The position numbers were made by a program, and so were the translations under genes. The notes under the pieces were generated by a model. That model ran no database searches. It was given only the letters and a program-made list of their open reading frames with translations, and had not been told where the DNA came from. Positions 53,538 through 61,897 of a stretch of DNA of 64,000 bases are shown here, one piece after another. Numbering within the stretch: the stretch's first letter is position 1; each line of letters starts with the position of its first letter. This DNA is from Kribbella jejuensis. GTDB lineage: Bacteria; Actinomycetota; Actinomycetes; Propionibacteriales; Kribbellaceae. The DNA lies in assembly GCF_006715085.1 (NCBI RefSeq), contig NZ_VFMM01000004.1, forward strand, positions 310,001 through 374,000. The letters run 5' to 3'.

Positions 53538-53730
53538 CAATGATGGGGCCATCACCCCGGAGCCGCCGGAAGAACGGTCCGCAGGGACCTATTAGAACCG
53601 GCAGCGTCTCGTTAAGGAAGTGGGTGACCGGACTCTGGGTCACCAAGGAGGGTGGTACCGCGCGGTAACCGGCCACACCGGCTACTTCGTCCCTCGTCCC
53701 CAGCAGCAGGACGCGACGAAGGACGAACGG
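53538..53730 (+). promoter_or_regulatory. ileS T-box riboswitch (translational type, short Stem I)
   Basis: The T-box sequence AGGGTGGTACCGCG is at 53649-53662; its UGGU pairs with the ACCA end of uncharged tRNA-Ile. Upstream, GGGG/CCCC (53545-53558) forms a tiny hairpin whose loop contains ATC (53551-53553), an isoleucine codon, as in the ultrashort Stem I class of actinobacterial ileS leaders. Stem III is GGTGACC/GGTCACC (53623-53644). CTTCGTCC (53685-53692) can pair with GACGAAG or GGACGAA (53715-53727), hiding the ribosome site GAAGGA (53718-53723). The alternative pairs GAGGG with CCCTC. No terminator is seen, so control should be at translation. Confidence 0.93.
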
Positions 53731-56700
53731 ATGGCGGCACATACTCCCTGGCGGCAGGTTCCCGCACAGGTCGACTTCCCGGCGATGGAGCGCGAGGTGC
53801 TCACCCTCTGGGACGAGCACGGCACCTTCGCCAAGAGCCTCGAGCAGTCCGCGGGCGGTACGCCGTGGACGTTCTACGAAGGCCCGCCGACGGCGAACGG
53901 GATGCCCGGCACGCACCACATCGAGGCCCGCGTCTTCAAGGACGTGTTCCCGCGCTACCGGACCATGAAGGGCTTCTGGGTCGAGCGCAAGGCCGGCTGG
54001 GACTGCCACGGCCTGCCGGTCGAGGTCGCGGTCGAGAAGGAGCTCGGCTTCAACGGCAAGCCGGACATCGAGGCGTACGGGATCGCCGAGTTCAACGCGA
54101 AGTGCCGGGAGTCGGTGCTCCGGCACGTCGACGCGTTCAACGAGCTGACGGTCCGGATGGGCTACTGGGTCGACCTCGAGCACCCGTACAAGACGATGGA
54201 CCCGGAGTACGTCCAGTCGGTCTGGTGGTCGCTCAAGCAGGTGCACGAGAAGGGCCTGCTCGTCGAGGACTACCGGATCACGCCGTACTGCCCGCGCTGT
54301 GGCACCGGCCTGTCCGACCACGAGCTCGCCCAGGGCTACGAGACGGTCGTCGACCCGTCGGTCTACGTCCGCTTCCCGCTCACCTCCGGCCCGCTGGCGG
54401 GTCAGGCGTCGCTGCTGGTCTGGACGACGACCCCGTGGACGCTGGTGTCGAACACGGCGGTCGCCGTACACCCCGACGTCGAGTACGTCGTCGCCACCGA
54501 CGGCAACGAGTCGCTGGTGGTGGCCAAGCCGCTGCTCGACCGGCTCGGTGAGGGCTGGACGGTCACCGGTGAGTACGGCGGCCGCGAGATGGAGCGCTGG
54601 ACGTACCAGCGGCCGTTCGAGCTGGTGCCGTTCGACGAGCCGGCGCACTACGTCGTGCTCGCGGAGTACGTCACCACCGAGGACGGTACGGGTCTGGTCC
54701 ACCAGTCCCCCGCGTTCGGCGCGGACGACCTCGCGGTGGGTCGCGCGTACAACCTGCCGGTGGTGAACCCGGTCGACACGACCGGCCACTTCAACACCGA
54801 CGTACCGCTGGTCGGTGGGCAGTTCTTCAAGAAGGCGGACGAGGACCTGCTCAAGGACCTCAAGGAGCGCGGCCTGCTGTTCAAGCACGTGCCGTACGAG
54901 CACCCGTACCCGCACTGCTGGCGCTGCCACACCCCAGTCATGTACTACGCGCTGCCCTCCTGGTACATCCGCACCACCCAGGTGAAGGACGCGCTGCTCC
55001 GTGAGAACGAGAAGACCAACTGGTTCCCCGAGTCGGTCAAGTGGGGCCGGTACGGCGACTGGCTGCGCAACAACATCGACTGGGCTGTCTCCCGTTCCCG
55101 CTACTGGGGTACGCCGCTGCCGATCTGGCGCTGTGGTGAGGACCACCAGGTCTGCGTCGGCTCACTGGCCGAGCTCGGCGAGCTGGCCGGCCGCGACCTG
55201 AGCAGCACCGACCCGCACCGGCCGTACGTCGACGACATCACGTTCGACTGCCCGACCTGTGGTGCCGAGGCGCGCCGGGTGCCGGAGGTGATCGACGCCT
55301 GGTACGACTCGGGCTCGATGCCGTTCGCGCAGTGGGGCTACCCGTGGGTGGAGGGCTCGAAGGAGAAGTTCGAGGCGACCTACCCGGCGGACTTCATCTC
55401 CGAGGCGATCGACCAGACCCGTGGCTGGTTCTACACGCTGATGGCGATCGGCACGCTGGTGTTCGACGAGTCGTCGTACCGCAACGTGGTCTGCCTGGGG
55501 CACATCCTGGCCGAGGACGGCCGGAAGATGTCCAAGCATCTCGGCAACATCCTGGAGCCGATCCCGCTGATGGACGACCACAGCGCGGACGCGGTGCGCT
55601 GGTTCATGGCCGCGTCGGGGTCGCCGTGGAAGGCCCGCGGCATCGGGCCGAACGTGCTGAACGAGATCGTCCGGAAGGTGCTGCTCACCTACTGGAACAC
55701 GGTCGCGTTCCACGCGCTGTACGCCCGGCTGGCGGACTGGTCACCGGCTGATGCCCCGGCGGTCGAGGACCGTTCGGTGCTGGACCGCTGGCTGGTCAGC
55801 GAGACGCACCGGCTGGTCCGCGACACCGACGAGGCGTACGCCGCGTTCGACACGCAGCGGCTCGGCCTGCTGATCAACTCGTTCGTCGACGTGCTCTCGA
55901 ACTGGTACGTCCGCCGCTCCCGCCGCCGGTTCTGGTCCGGTGACGCGAGCGCGCTGGCCACCCTGCACGAGACGCTCGAGGTGCTCACCCGGGTGATGGC
56001 GCCGCTGACGCCGTTCGTCACCGAACGCGTCTGGCAGGACGTGTTCCGCCCGGTCACGCCCGGCCTGGCGGAGTCGGTCCATCTGACCAGCTTCCCGACG
56101 TACGACGAGACGCTGATCGACGACGTACTGGCGCAACACGTGTCGATGGCCCGCCGGGTCGTCGAGCTCGGCCGGTCGGCGCGCGCCGAGGCGAAGGTGA
56201 AGACCCGGCAGCCGCTGGCGCGGGCGCTGGTCGGCTCGGCAGCGATCGCGGACCTGTCGCCGGAGCTGCTGCGGGAGATCGCGGACGAGCTGAACGTCGG
56301 CTCGGTCGCGCCGCTGTCCTCGGCGGGTGCGGACCTGGTCGAGTTCTCGGCCAAGGGCAACTTCCGGGAGCTCGGCAAGCGGTTCGCCAAGCAGACCCCG
56401 GTGGTCGCGGCCGCGATCGCGGCGGCGGATGCCGGCGCTCTGGCCGCTGCCCTGAAGGAGTCCGGTACGGCGACCGTGGTGGTCGACGGCGAGGACGTCC
56501 AGGTCAGCGAGTCCGAAGTACTGGTGTCCGAGCGGCCGAAGGAAGGCTGGTCGGTGGTCAACGAGCAGGGCGAGACCGTTGCCCTCGACCTCGAGGTGAC
56601 GCCGGAGCTGAAGCAGGCCGGTCTGGCCCGCGAAGTGGTCCGCACGTTGCAGGAGGCCCGGAAGAACGCCGGCCTCGAGGTGTCGGACCGGATCAAGGTC

Positions 56701-56871
56701 TGGCTGACCTCGACCGACACCGAGTTGTCCGATGCGCTCGGCAAGCACGCCGACGAGATCGCCCGCGAGGTCCTGGCCGTCGAGCTGAACCAGTCCGCGC
56801 CGTCGGAGTCCGATGTTGCCACCGGCACCGAAGAGGACCTGCAGCTGACCTACTGGCTGACCAAGGCCTGA
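53731..56871 (+). CDS. ileS: Isoleucyl-tRNA synthetase
   Basis: A 1046-residue class I synthetase. The HIGH-type motif is in GPPTANGMPGTHH near residue 51; the editing domain (WTTTPWTLVSN near 233) and the KMSKS motif in GRKMSKHLGN near 598 are present; the anticodon-binding domain and a long C-terminal domain follow. The length is of the eukaryote-like, often mupirocin-tolerant IleS type rather than the shorter bacterial form, which is inference from length and motif. ATG 53731 is 7 nt after GAAGGA, the ribosome site controlled by the T-box. Confidence 0.97.
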   Translation: MAAHTPWRQVPAQVDFPAMEREVLTLWDEHGTFAKSLEQSAGGTPWTFYEGPPTANGMPGTHHIEARVFKDVFPRYRTMKGFWVERKAGWDCHGLPVEVAVEKELGFNGKPDIEAYGIAEFNAKCRESVLRHVDAFNELTVRMGYWVDLEHPYKTMDPEYVQSVWWSLKQVHEKGLLVEDYRITPYCPRCGTGLSDHELAQGYETVVDPSVYVRFPLTSGPLAGQASLLVWTTTPWTLVSNTAVAVHPDVEYVVATDGNESLVVAKPLLDRLGEGWTVTGEYGGREMERWTYQRPFELVPFDEPAHYVVLAEYVTTEDGTGLVHQSPAFGADDLAVGRAYNLPVVNPVDTTGHFNTDVPLVGGQFFKKADEDLLKDLKERGLLFKHVPYEHPYPHCWRCHTPVMYYALPSWYIRTTQVKDALLRENEKTNWFPESVKWGRYGDWLRNNIDWAVSRSRYWGTPLPIWRCGEDHQVCVGSLAELGELAGRDLSSTDPHRPYVDDITFDCPTCGAEARRVPEVIDAWYDSGSMPFAQWGYPWVEGSKEKFEATYPADFISEAIDQTRGWFYTLMAIGTLVFDESSYRNVVCLGHILAEDGRKMSKHLGNILEPIPLMDDHSADAVRWFMAASGSPWKARGIGPNVLNEIVRKVLLTYWNTVAFHALYARLADWSPADAPAVEDRSVLDRWLVSETHRLVRDTDEAYAAFDTQRLGLLINSFVDVLSNWYVRRSRRRFWSGDASALATLHETLEVLTRVMAPLTPFVTERVWQDVFRPVTPGLAESVHLTSFPTYDETLIDDVLAQHVSMARRVVELGRSARAEAKVKTRQPLARALVGSAAIADLSPELLREIADELNVGSVAPLSSAGADLVEFSAKGNFRELGKRFAKQTPVVAAAIAAADAGALAAALKESGTATVVVDGEDVQVSESEVLVSERPKEGWSVVNEQGETVALDLEVTPELKQAGLAREVVRTLQEARKNAGLEVSDRIKVWLTSTDTELSDALGKHADEIAREVLAVELNQSAPSESDVATGTEEDLQLTYWLTKA

Positions 56872-56888
56872 GCCTGACGATGGCCTGG

Positions 56889-56928
56889 GATTGACTGGCT
56901 GTCACCGGAAAGGGACAGCCAGTCAATC
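56889..56928. terminator. ileS: 15-bp perfect hairpin after ileS
   Basis: GATTGACTGGCTGTC and its exact complement (56914-56928) enclose a 10-nt loop, 17 bp after the ileS stop. Without a U-tract, it is probably the ileS terminator. Confidence 0.75.
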
Positions 56929-56941
56929 GGGTCCAGACATG

Positions 56942-56980
56942 ACGAAGAGGCGGTGCCGCCGGAAAGCACCGCCCCTTCGT
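56942..56980. terminator. Second hairpin between ileS and divIVA
   Basis: Fifteen-base arms (56942-56956 and 56966-56980, ACGAAGAGGCGGTGC) pair with a single A/C mismatch around a 9-nt loop. It ends 9 bp from the divIVA stop and probably terminates divIVA on the minus strand. Confidence 0.7.
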
Positions 56981-56989
56981 TGCAGACTG

Positions 56990-57742
56990 TCAGACCCCGT
57001 GGCCGCCGTGCGCCTGGGCGCGGGCCTCGGGACGGAAACCGTTCCGCGGGCTGAGCGTGTCGTCGCCGTTGCCGAGCGCCTTCAGCTGCTCGGTGAAGTA
57101 CGTCTTCAGGCGGCTGCGGTACTCGCGCTCGTAGGCGTGCAGGTCGTCGATGGTGCGCTCGAGCTGGCCCTTCTGCTTCTCCAGGGTGCCGAGCATCTGC
57201 GCGCGCCGCTCGGCGATCTCCCCGTCGAGCTTCTCGGCCCGGGCCCGGGCCTCACCGGTCATCCGGTCGGCCTTGCCGCGCGCCTCGTTCTCCAGCCGCT
57301 CCGCCTTGGCCCGGGCCTCGCCGATGATCTTGTCGGCGGTGTCCTTCGCCTCCTGGACCAGGTCGTCGGAGTGCTTGGTGGCCATCTCCAGCAGCCGCAC
57401 AGCGGAGCTGGAGGCGTCACCGACCGTGCCGGCCGCTGCGGCCGCACCCGGAACCGCGACCGGCGGCTTCGGCTCCTCGGGCTTCTCGACCACGACCGGG
57501 GGCTTCGGCTGCTGCACGACCGGCGGCAGCGCGGCGGTCTGGTCGACCGGCCGCTGCTGGTCCGCGCCCGCGCGCTGGGCCGCCGCGAGCTTGGCCCGCA
57601 GCTCCTCGTTCTCGGCGAGAAGTCGCTCGAGCTCGGCTTCCACCTCGTCGAGGAAGGAGTCGACCTCTGTGACGTCGTAGCCCTCCCGTAGTCGGACGGG
57701 CGTGAACTGCTTCGAGCGGACGTCATCCGGCGTCAGCGGCAT
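56990..57742 (-). CDS. divIVA: DivIVA/Wag31-family polar growth protein
   Basis: A 250-residue coiled-coil protein that recognises curved membrane and organises polar growth or septation. The N-terminal lipid-binding domain MPLTPDDVRSKQFTPVRLRE then GYDVTEVDSFLDEVEAELER is intact. A Pro/Val-rich linker (PPVVVEKPEEPKPP) follows, then a long coiled coil (residues about 115-225) and a short tail. ATG 57742 has GAGGTGAAAG directly upstream. It ends the division cluster and faces ileS. Confidence 0.95.
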   Translation of the reverse strand: MPLTPDDVRSKQFTPVRLREGYDVTEVDSFLDEVEAELERLLAENEELRAKLAAAQRAGADQQRPVDQTAALPPVVQQPKPPVVVEKPEEPKPPVAVPGAAAAAGTVGDASSSAVRLLEMATKHSDDLVQEAKDTADKIIGEARAKAERLENEARGKADRMTGEARARAEKLDGEIAERRAQMLGTLEKQKGQLERTIDDLHAYEREYRSRLKTYFTEQLKALGNGDDTLSPRNGFRPEARAQAHGGHGV

Positions 57743-57876
57743 CTTTCACCTCGTTTGTCTGTGTCTTGGCGGAGTCCCCGTGGTCTCGCCTTGGCGACTC
57801 AGTAGATCACGTTATCGCTTCGTTGTCTTAGAACGGAATCCGGGCTCTACCTACCCACTCCTGAAGACCCTCATGC

Positions 57877-58182
57877 TCACAACGATCGGAGGGCCGTCGA
57901 GTTGATCGCCATGGCCACCGAGACGATGACGAACAGCATCAATGTGGACAGGTCGATCCGCACTCCACCGGCCCCGATCGGGGGCAGGATCCGCCGCAAC
58001 GGCTTCAGGAACGGGTCGGTGATCGAGTAGATCAGCTCGAACAACAGCAGCAGCGGACCCTTCGGGTGCCACTGCGGCGCGAACATCACGATCAGACCGA
58101 GCACGAACCGGGCCACCAGCACCAGGAAGAAGGCGAGCAGCACCCAGTAAAGAACGATGAGGACGAGCGCTAGAGCATCCAT
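57877..58182 (-). CDS. yggT: YggT-family membrane protein
   Basis: A 101-residue protein with two YggT-type hydrophobic helices (LIVLYWVLLAFFLVLVARFV near residue 6 and LMLFVIVSVAMAINSTAL near the end) and the loop LLFELIYSITDPFLKPLRRI. The family is found between sepF and divIVA and is linked to septum or osmotic functions in other bacteria. The promoter for divIVA may lie in the following 134 bp, where TAACGT occurs at about 57809. Confidence 0.9.
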   Translation of the reverse strand: MDALALVLIVLYWVLLAFFLVLVARFVLGLIVMFAPQWHPKGPLLLLFELIYSITDPFLKPLRRILPPIGAGGVRIDLSTLMLFVIVSVAMAINSTALRSL

Positions 58183-58222
58183 GTCGAGAACGAGTGTAGA
58201 AGACCCCGGAAGCCAGGTCGCG

Positions 58223-58244
58223 AACCAGAGCCTCAGCTCTGGTT
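58223..58244 (-). other. Hairpin spanning the sepF stop codon
   Basis: AACCAGAGC and GCTCTGGTT form a perfect 9-bp stem around CTCA. The sepF stop codon (58233-58235) is in the loop. It could be an attenuator or a stability element between sepF and yggT. Confidence 0.5.
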
Positions 58245-58811
58245 GTAGAACCCGTCCGCGGCGATCTTCTCCTTCTCCTCGGCGGCCACCGTGACGTTCG
58301 GCGGGCAGACCAGGAACACCTTGGTGGTGATCCGCTCGATCGAGCCGCGGCAGCAGAAGATCAGGCCGGCGGCGAAGTCGACGAGCCGCTTCGCGTCGGC
58401 GTGGTCCATCTCGGTCAGGTTCATGATGACGGGCGTGCCGTCGCGGAAGTGCTCACCGATGACGCGCGCCTCGTTGTAGCTGCGCGGGTGCACGGTGGTG
58501 ATGCGGGCCAACTCGGTAACCTCCGGGGACGGCGCGACCCCGCGCCGGTCTGGGAACTTGCTGACCGTGGCGCCGCCCAGGTCCGCACGGTCCGAACGCT
58601 CGGAACGGTCCTGGCGCTCCTCGCGGTGCTCGCGAGCTTCACGGTTCTCCCGGCCGGCGGGTACCGGCTCGGTCTCCTGGGCGTCCCCGTCGACGTCTTC
58701 GTCGTACTCGTCGTATTCATCGTCGTAGGTGTCGTCGTAGCGGGCGTTGTAGCGCTCCCCGTCCTCGACCAAGCCGAGGTACACACCCATCTTGCGCAGT
58801 GCGCCGCTCAT
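58233..58811 (-). CDS. sepF: Cell division protein SepF
   Basis: A 192-residue FtsZ membrane tether. The N-terminal amphipathic anchor (MSGALRKMGVYLGLVED) is followed by a very acidic linker of Asp/Glu/Tyr and a charged Arg/Glu stretch. The C-terminal DUF552 core has the FRDGTPVIMNLTEMDHADAK and VDFAAGLIFCCRGSIERITT parts. ATG 58811 has GAGGGG directly upstream. In actinobacteria lacking FtsA and ZipA, SepF is the main FtsZ anchor; neither FtsA nor ZipA is seen here. Confidence 0.96.
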   Translation of the reverse strand: MSGALRKMGVYLGLVEDGERYNARYDDTYDDEYDEYDEDVDGDAQETEPVPAGRENREAREHREERQDRSERSDRADLGGATVSKFPDRRGVAPSPEVTELARITTVHPRSYNEARVIGEHFRDGTPVIMNLTEMDHADAKRLVDFAAGLIFCCRGSIERITTKVFLVCPPNVTVAAEEKEKIAADGFYNQS

Positions 58812-58890
58812 GGCCCCTCAGCACCTCGATCCGGTTCGACGACAACTCGGCAACACGATGAGCAGGAAGCAAACCCGCTCGATGTCGACA

Positions 58891-59604
58891 CTAACCCAGT
58901 GGAGTGCGCGTACCGAGTAATGCGCGCCCGAGCCGAACGTGTGTCGCACCGTGCTGGATCGCGGCCTCCAGATCACCGGTCATCCCGGCCGAGATCCAGT
59001 CCGCGCCCGGGTGTTCGGAGCGTAGCCGCGACGCTACCTCGCGCAGCCCCGCGAACGCGTCGCCCGCGTCCGACCCGAGTGGTGCGACCGCCATCACGCC
59101 ACCGATCTCGAGGCCGTCCGCGCCGGCGATCGCCGCGGCCAGGGCGAGTACGTCGGAAGGCTCGACACCGCCGCGGCTCGCGCCGGTCGCCGCGTCCGCG
59201 GAGCCGTACGCCGCCAGGCTCACCTGGATGAGGCAGCGCAACGACTTCTCCTCCGCGACGGCCGCCTTCGACAACGCGTCGACGAGTGACGGCCGGTCGA
59301 CGGAGTGCACGACCGACGCGTACTTCGCGACCGAGCGTGACTTCTTCGACTGCAGTTGCCCGACGAAGTGCCAGGTGAGGTCGGGACAGTCCGGCGCCTT
59401 CACCTTGAGCTCCTGCTCACGGTTCTCGCCGACATCGGTGATCCCGAGGTCCGCCAGCGCCCGTACATCGCTGACTGGGAAGGTTTTGGTGATCGCGACG
59501 AGGGTCACCTCGTCCCGGGCCCTGCCGGCCGCCTGGCAGGCCTTCTCGATCCGCTCCTGCACCTGTTCCAGATTGCCCCGGAGCTCCTCGGCGCGATCGG
59601 TCAT
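58891..59604 (-). CDS. yggS: YggS/PROSC-family PLP-binding protein
   Basis: A 237-residue pyridoxal-phosphate homeostasis protein with a TIM-barrel fold. The PLP lysine is in LVAITKTFP near residue 39; GENREQELKVK, WHFVGQLQSKK and the phosphate-binding SAGMTGDLEAAIQHGATHVR near 205 are present. It overlaps pgeF by 4 bp and precedes sepF, the conserved order. The family buffers PLP rather than catalysing a known reaction. Confidence 0.94.
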   Translation of the reverse strand: MTDRAEELRGNLEQVQERIEKACQAAGRARDEVTLVAITKTFPVSDVRALADLGITDVGENREQELKVKAPDCPDLTWHFVGQLQSKKSRSVAKYASVVHSVDRPSLVDALSKAAVAEEKSLRCLIQVSLAAYGSADAATGASRGGVEPSDVLALAAAIAGADGLEIGGVMAVAPLGSDAGDAFAGLREVASRLRSEHPGADWISAGMTGDLEAAIQHGATHVRLGRALLGTRTPLG

Positions 59605-60329
59605 GGCGTGACCAGCTTGATCAGTCCAGCCATCCGGCCGCTCTCAGGTCCTTCGCGGCGGTACGAGTACAGGTTCTCGGATTCGATCGTGCACGCGGTG
59701 GCGTCGACGACCTCGACACCGAGCTCGGCCAGTTGCGCCTTCACACCGGCGGCGACGTCGATCGCGGGCGTACCCCAGGTCGTCTCGGAGTACGACGCCG
59801 GTACCTGCGCGGCGACCTCGGCGCGCATCTCGTCCGGGACCTCGTAGCACTTGCCGCAGGCGTACGGGCCGAGCACCGCGGTGATGTTCGCGGCGCCGAG
59901 TTCGCGCATCGCGTCGACGGTTGCCGGGACGATCCCGACGTACATGCCCTTGCGGCCGGAATGCGCGGCGCCGATCACTCCGTCGCCGGACAGCAGCACC
60001 GGCAGGCAGTCGGCGGCGCGGACGGCGAGTACGACGTCGGACCGGGTCGTGACCAGACCGTCGGCCTTCGGCATCGGCCGGGCCGGCAGTACGTCGTCCG
60101 GCCGGACGACATGGACGTCACGGCCGTGCACCTGGCTGACCCGCACCACGTGGTCCGCGGGTACGCCGAACTCGCCGGCGATCAACGCGAAGTTGGCGAT
60201 CACACCGTCGGCGTCCGGGCCGGAGGCGCTGCCCAGGTTGAGTTCGCCGTACGGCGGTTTGCTGGCGCCGCCGTACCGATCGGTGAAGGCGACCCGGGCG
60301 GCGGAGAGAACCTCGTCGTAGCCGAACAC
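59601..60329 (-). CDS. pgeF: Peptidoglycan editing factor / laccase-domain protein
   Basis: A 242-residue protein of the YfiH/PgeF (DUF152) family. VSQVHGRDVHVV near residue 80, RAADCLPVLL near 117, the HSGRKGMYVGIV block (HAGWRG in many homologues) and LGPYACGKCYEV near 165 carry the metal-binding His and Cys. Members remove mis-added amino acids from cell-wall precursors or act as purine hydrolases. GTG 60329 was chosen over TTG 60335: TAGCCT ends 6 nt before it and no ribosome site exists, although that box overlaps the stop of the S41 gene. Confidence 0.92.
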   Translation of the reverse strand: MFGYDEVLSAARVAFTDRYGGASKPPYGELNLGSASGPDADGVIANFALIAGEFGVPADHVVRVSQVHGRDVHVVRPDDVLPARPMPKADGLVTTRSDVVLAVRAADCLPVLLSGDGVIGAAHSGRKGMYVGIVPATVDAMRELGAANITAVLGPYACGKCYEVPDEMRAEVAAQVPASYSETTWGTPAIDVAAGVKAQLAELGVEVVDATACTIESENLYSYRREGPESGRMAGLIKLVTP

Positions 60330-60335
60330 GACCAA

Positions 60336-60341
60336 AGGCTA
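60336..60341 (-). promoter_or_regulatory. Possible pgeF -10 box
   Basis: TAGCCT lies 6 nt before GTG 60329 on the minus strand, but its TAG is also the stop codon of the S41 gene, so the match may be fortuitous. Confidence 0.3.
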
Positions 60342-61334
60342 TCCAGCCGTACCCACAGCCGCAGCCACCGGACCCAGCACGGTCCGCGCCTCGTCCGTCA
60401 CACCGTTGCGCTCCGGGTCCCCCTGCAGCCCGAGGACGTGCTCGGCCGCCCGCCGATACGCCTCGTCGAACGCCTGCTCCGCCGGAACCTCCAGCTCGGG
60501 AGCGACACCGGTGCCCTCCCAGTTGGTGCCGGAGACCTGGTTGACCGAACGCGCCACCGGTACCGAAGCCTCGAGTTGCTCGTGCAGCTTGAAGCCGCGG
60601 CGCGGATGGGCGCCGCCACCGGTCCGTTCGCCGACGATCGTCGCCCGCTTGAACTGCTGCAGGTTGTACGCGAGTTCCTCGCCGCCGGAGAAGGTCGCCG
60701 TACTGGTCAGCACCCAGATGGGCTTGGCCCGGTCGAACCGCGGACCCGGTACGTACGGCGCCGTCCAGAACTGCCGCGTCGTCCCGTCGGCCGGGGTGAC
60801 CAGGTCCTGCAGGTGGATCGGCTCGTCGGAGTCGAGCAGGTAGCTGCAGATGAACGCGACCTGATCCGGTGATCCGCCGAGGCAACGACGCAGGTCGAGC
60901 AGCAGCGCATCGGTCGACGCCAGCAGCGACAGTGCTGCCGTTACCGCGGGGGCGGCGTGTTCTGGCGCATACAGCAACGGGCGGATCTCGAGCAGCCCGA
61001 TGTTACCGGCGAGCCGTTCGACCCGCGCCATCCCACCGGCGTCGAGCGCGGCTCGCCGGCGCCAGTGGGCTTCCTCCGCCACCGGGTCCGTCTCGTCCGG
61101 CAGCCCGTCGCGACGGAAGATCAGCCGCAGATGCTTGTCGTTGTTGCCGGACTGCAGGTCGGCCGTGACCGCTTCGGCCAGTTCCGCCGGCGTGTGGAGT
61201 TCGTCGTACCGGCCGTCGGCGACCGCTGTCGCCAGGCGGTCCGCAACTTCGGCGCCGACGTCGGGGAAGACGTAGTGCTCGCCGACCAACGCCCCCAACC
61301 GGCCGAGCACGGACCTGATCTCTTCGGTTTCCAT
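60339..61334 (-). CDS. S41-family (C-terminal processing / IRBP-like) peptidase
   Basis: A 331-residue cytoplasmic protein without a signal peptide. An N-terminal helical IRBP-type domain (SVLGRLGALVGEHYVFPDVG) precedes the protease fold; the nucleophile serine is in TSTATFSGGEELAY near residue 220, with GNIGLLEIRPLLY before it. The PDZ domain of classical CtpA is absent. It is divergent from an ArsR-family regulator over 56 bp containing a near-perfect palindrome. ATG 61334 gives METEEIRSV; the upstream frame has no better start. Confidence 0.88.
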   Translation of the reverse strand: METEEIRSVLGRLGALVGEHYVFPDVGAEVADRLATAVADGRYDELHTPAELAEAVTADLQSGNNDKHLRLIFRRDGLPDETDPVAEEAHWRRRAALDAGGMARVERLAGNIGLLEIRPLLYAPEHAAPAVTAALSLLASTDALLLDLRRCLGGSPDQVAFICSYLLDSDEPIHLQDLVTPADGTTRQFWTAPYVPGPRFDRAKPIWVLTSTATFSGGEELAYNLQQFKRATIVGERTGGGAHPRRGFKLHEQLEASVPVARSVNQVSGTNWEGTGVAPELEVPAEQAFDEAYRRAAEHVLGLQGDPERNGVTDEARTVLGPVAAAVGTAG

Positions 61335-61355
61335 GCCGGGAGTAGACCATCTCGA

Positions 61356-61384
61356 TTGACAAAGCGTCAAGAATTCTCGACGCT
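61356..61384 (+). promoter_or_regulatory. arsR-family gene promoter
   Basis: TTGACA (61356-61361), a 17-nt spacer and GACGCT (61379-61384), then 6 nt to ATG 61391. The -10 is weak, but the geometry is ideal for a leaderless transcript. Confidence 0.55.
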
Positions 61385-61386
61385 TT
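61361..61386. promoter_or_regulatory. ArsR-type operator candidate
   Basis: A 26-bp palindrome with 24 matching positions: arms AAAGCGTC and GACGCTTT around the GAATTC centre. It covers the promoter spacer and -10 region of the regulator gene and lies 27 bp before the S41 gene, so one repressor could block both. Confidence 0.7.
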
Positions 61387-61390
61387 AGTC

Positions 61391-61897
61391 ATGGCCGAGA
61401 TCGTTGATCACCTGGAGGTGTCGAGCGCTGCCCAGTTCAAGGCGCTCGGGCATCCGCTGCGGCATCGTCTGCTGTTCGCGCTGGGGCAGGAGGCGGCGAC
61501 GATCAGCCAGTTGGCCGCCGCGCTCGGTACGGCGAAGGGCAACGTCGCACATCATCTGGGGGTGTTACGCGATGCCGGGATGGTGCATGTCGCGGAAACG
61601 CGGCAGGTGCGTGGCGGGACGGAGCAGTACTACCGCCGCTCGGTCCGGCGGTTCGGGTTCGCAGGTGTTGGCGCCCGGGCGAACAACACCGTTGCGCTGC
61701 AAGCGGTCGCGGCCGATCTCGAAACGGCCGAGGACGACCCGCTGTTGACGGTCCGGAACCTGCGGCTGACCGCGGCTCAGGCGGAAGAACTCGCCGAGAC
61801 ACTGAGCCGGTTGGTCGACGGCCTCACCGACGCCGGACCGGACGAGGCGCGGTACGGCGTGGTGGTGTCGGTGTACCGGCCCCGTGGGACTACTTGA
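61391..61897 (+). CDS. ArsR-family winged-helix regulator
   Basis: A 168-residue regulator. The winged helix is in residues 15-85: FKALGHPLRHRLLFALGQEA, then the recognition helix in TAKGNVAHHLGVLRDAGMVH and a wing with QVRGGTEQYYRR. No ArsR metal-binding Cys motif is seen, so the inducer is probably not arsenic or zinc. The C-terminal 70 residues are of unknown fold. It is divergent from the S41 peptidase and overlaps the ftsZ end by 8 bp. Confidence 0.9.
   Translation: MAEIVDHLEVSSAAQFKALGHPLRHRLLFALGQEAATISQLAAALGTAKGNVAHHLGVLRDAGMVHVAETRQVRGGTEQYYRRSVRRFGFAGVGARANNTVALQAVAADLETAEDDPLLTVRNLRLTAAQAEELAETLSRLVDGLTDAGPDEARYGVVVSVYRPRGTT

Noticed and set aside
53485..53720. A protein-coding start upstream of ileS (for example GTG or TTG in the same frame before 53731)
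   Set aside because: The region is the T-box leader, and the controlled ribosome site GAAGGA lies 7 nt before ATG 53731.
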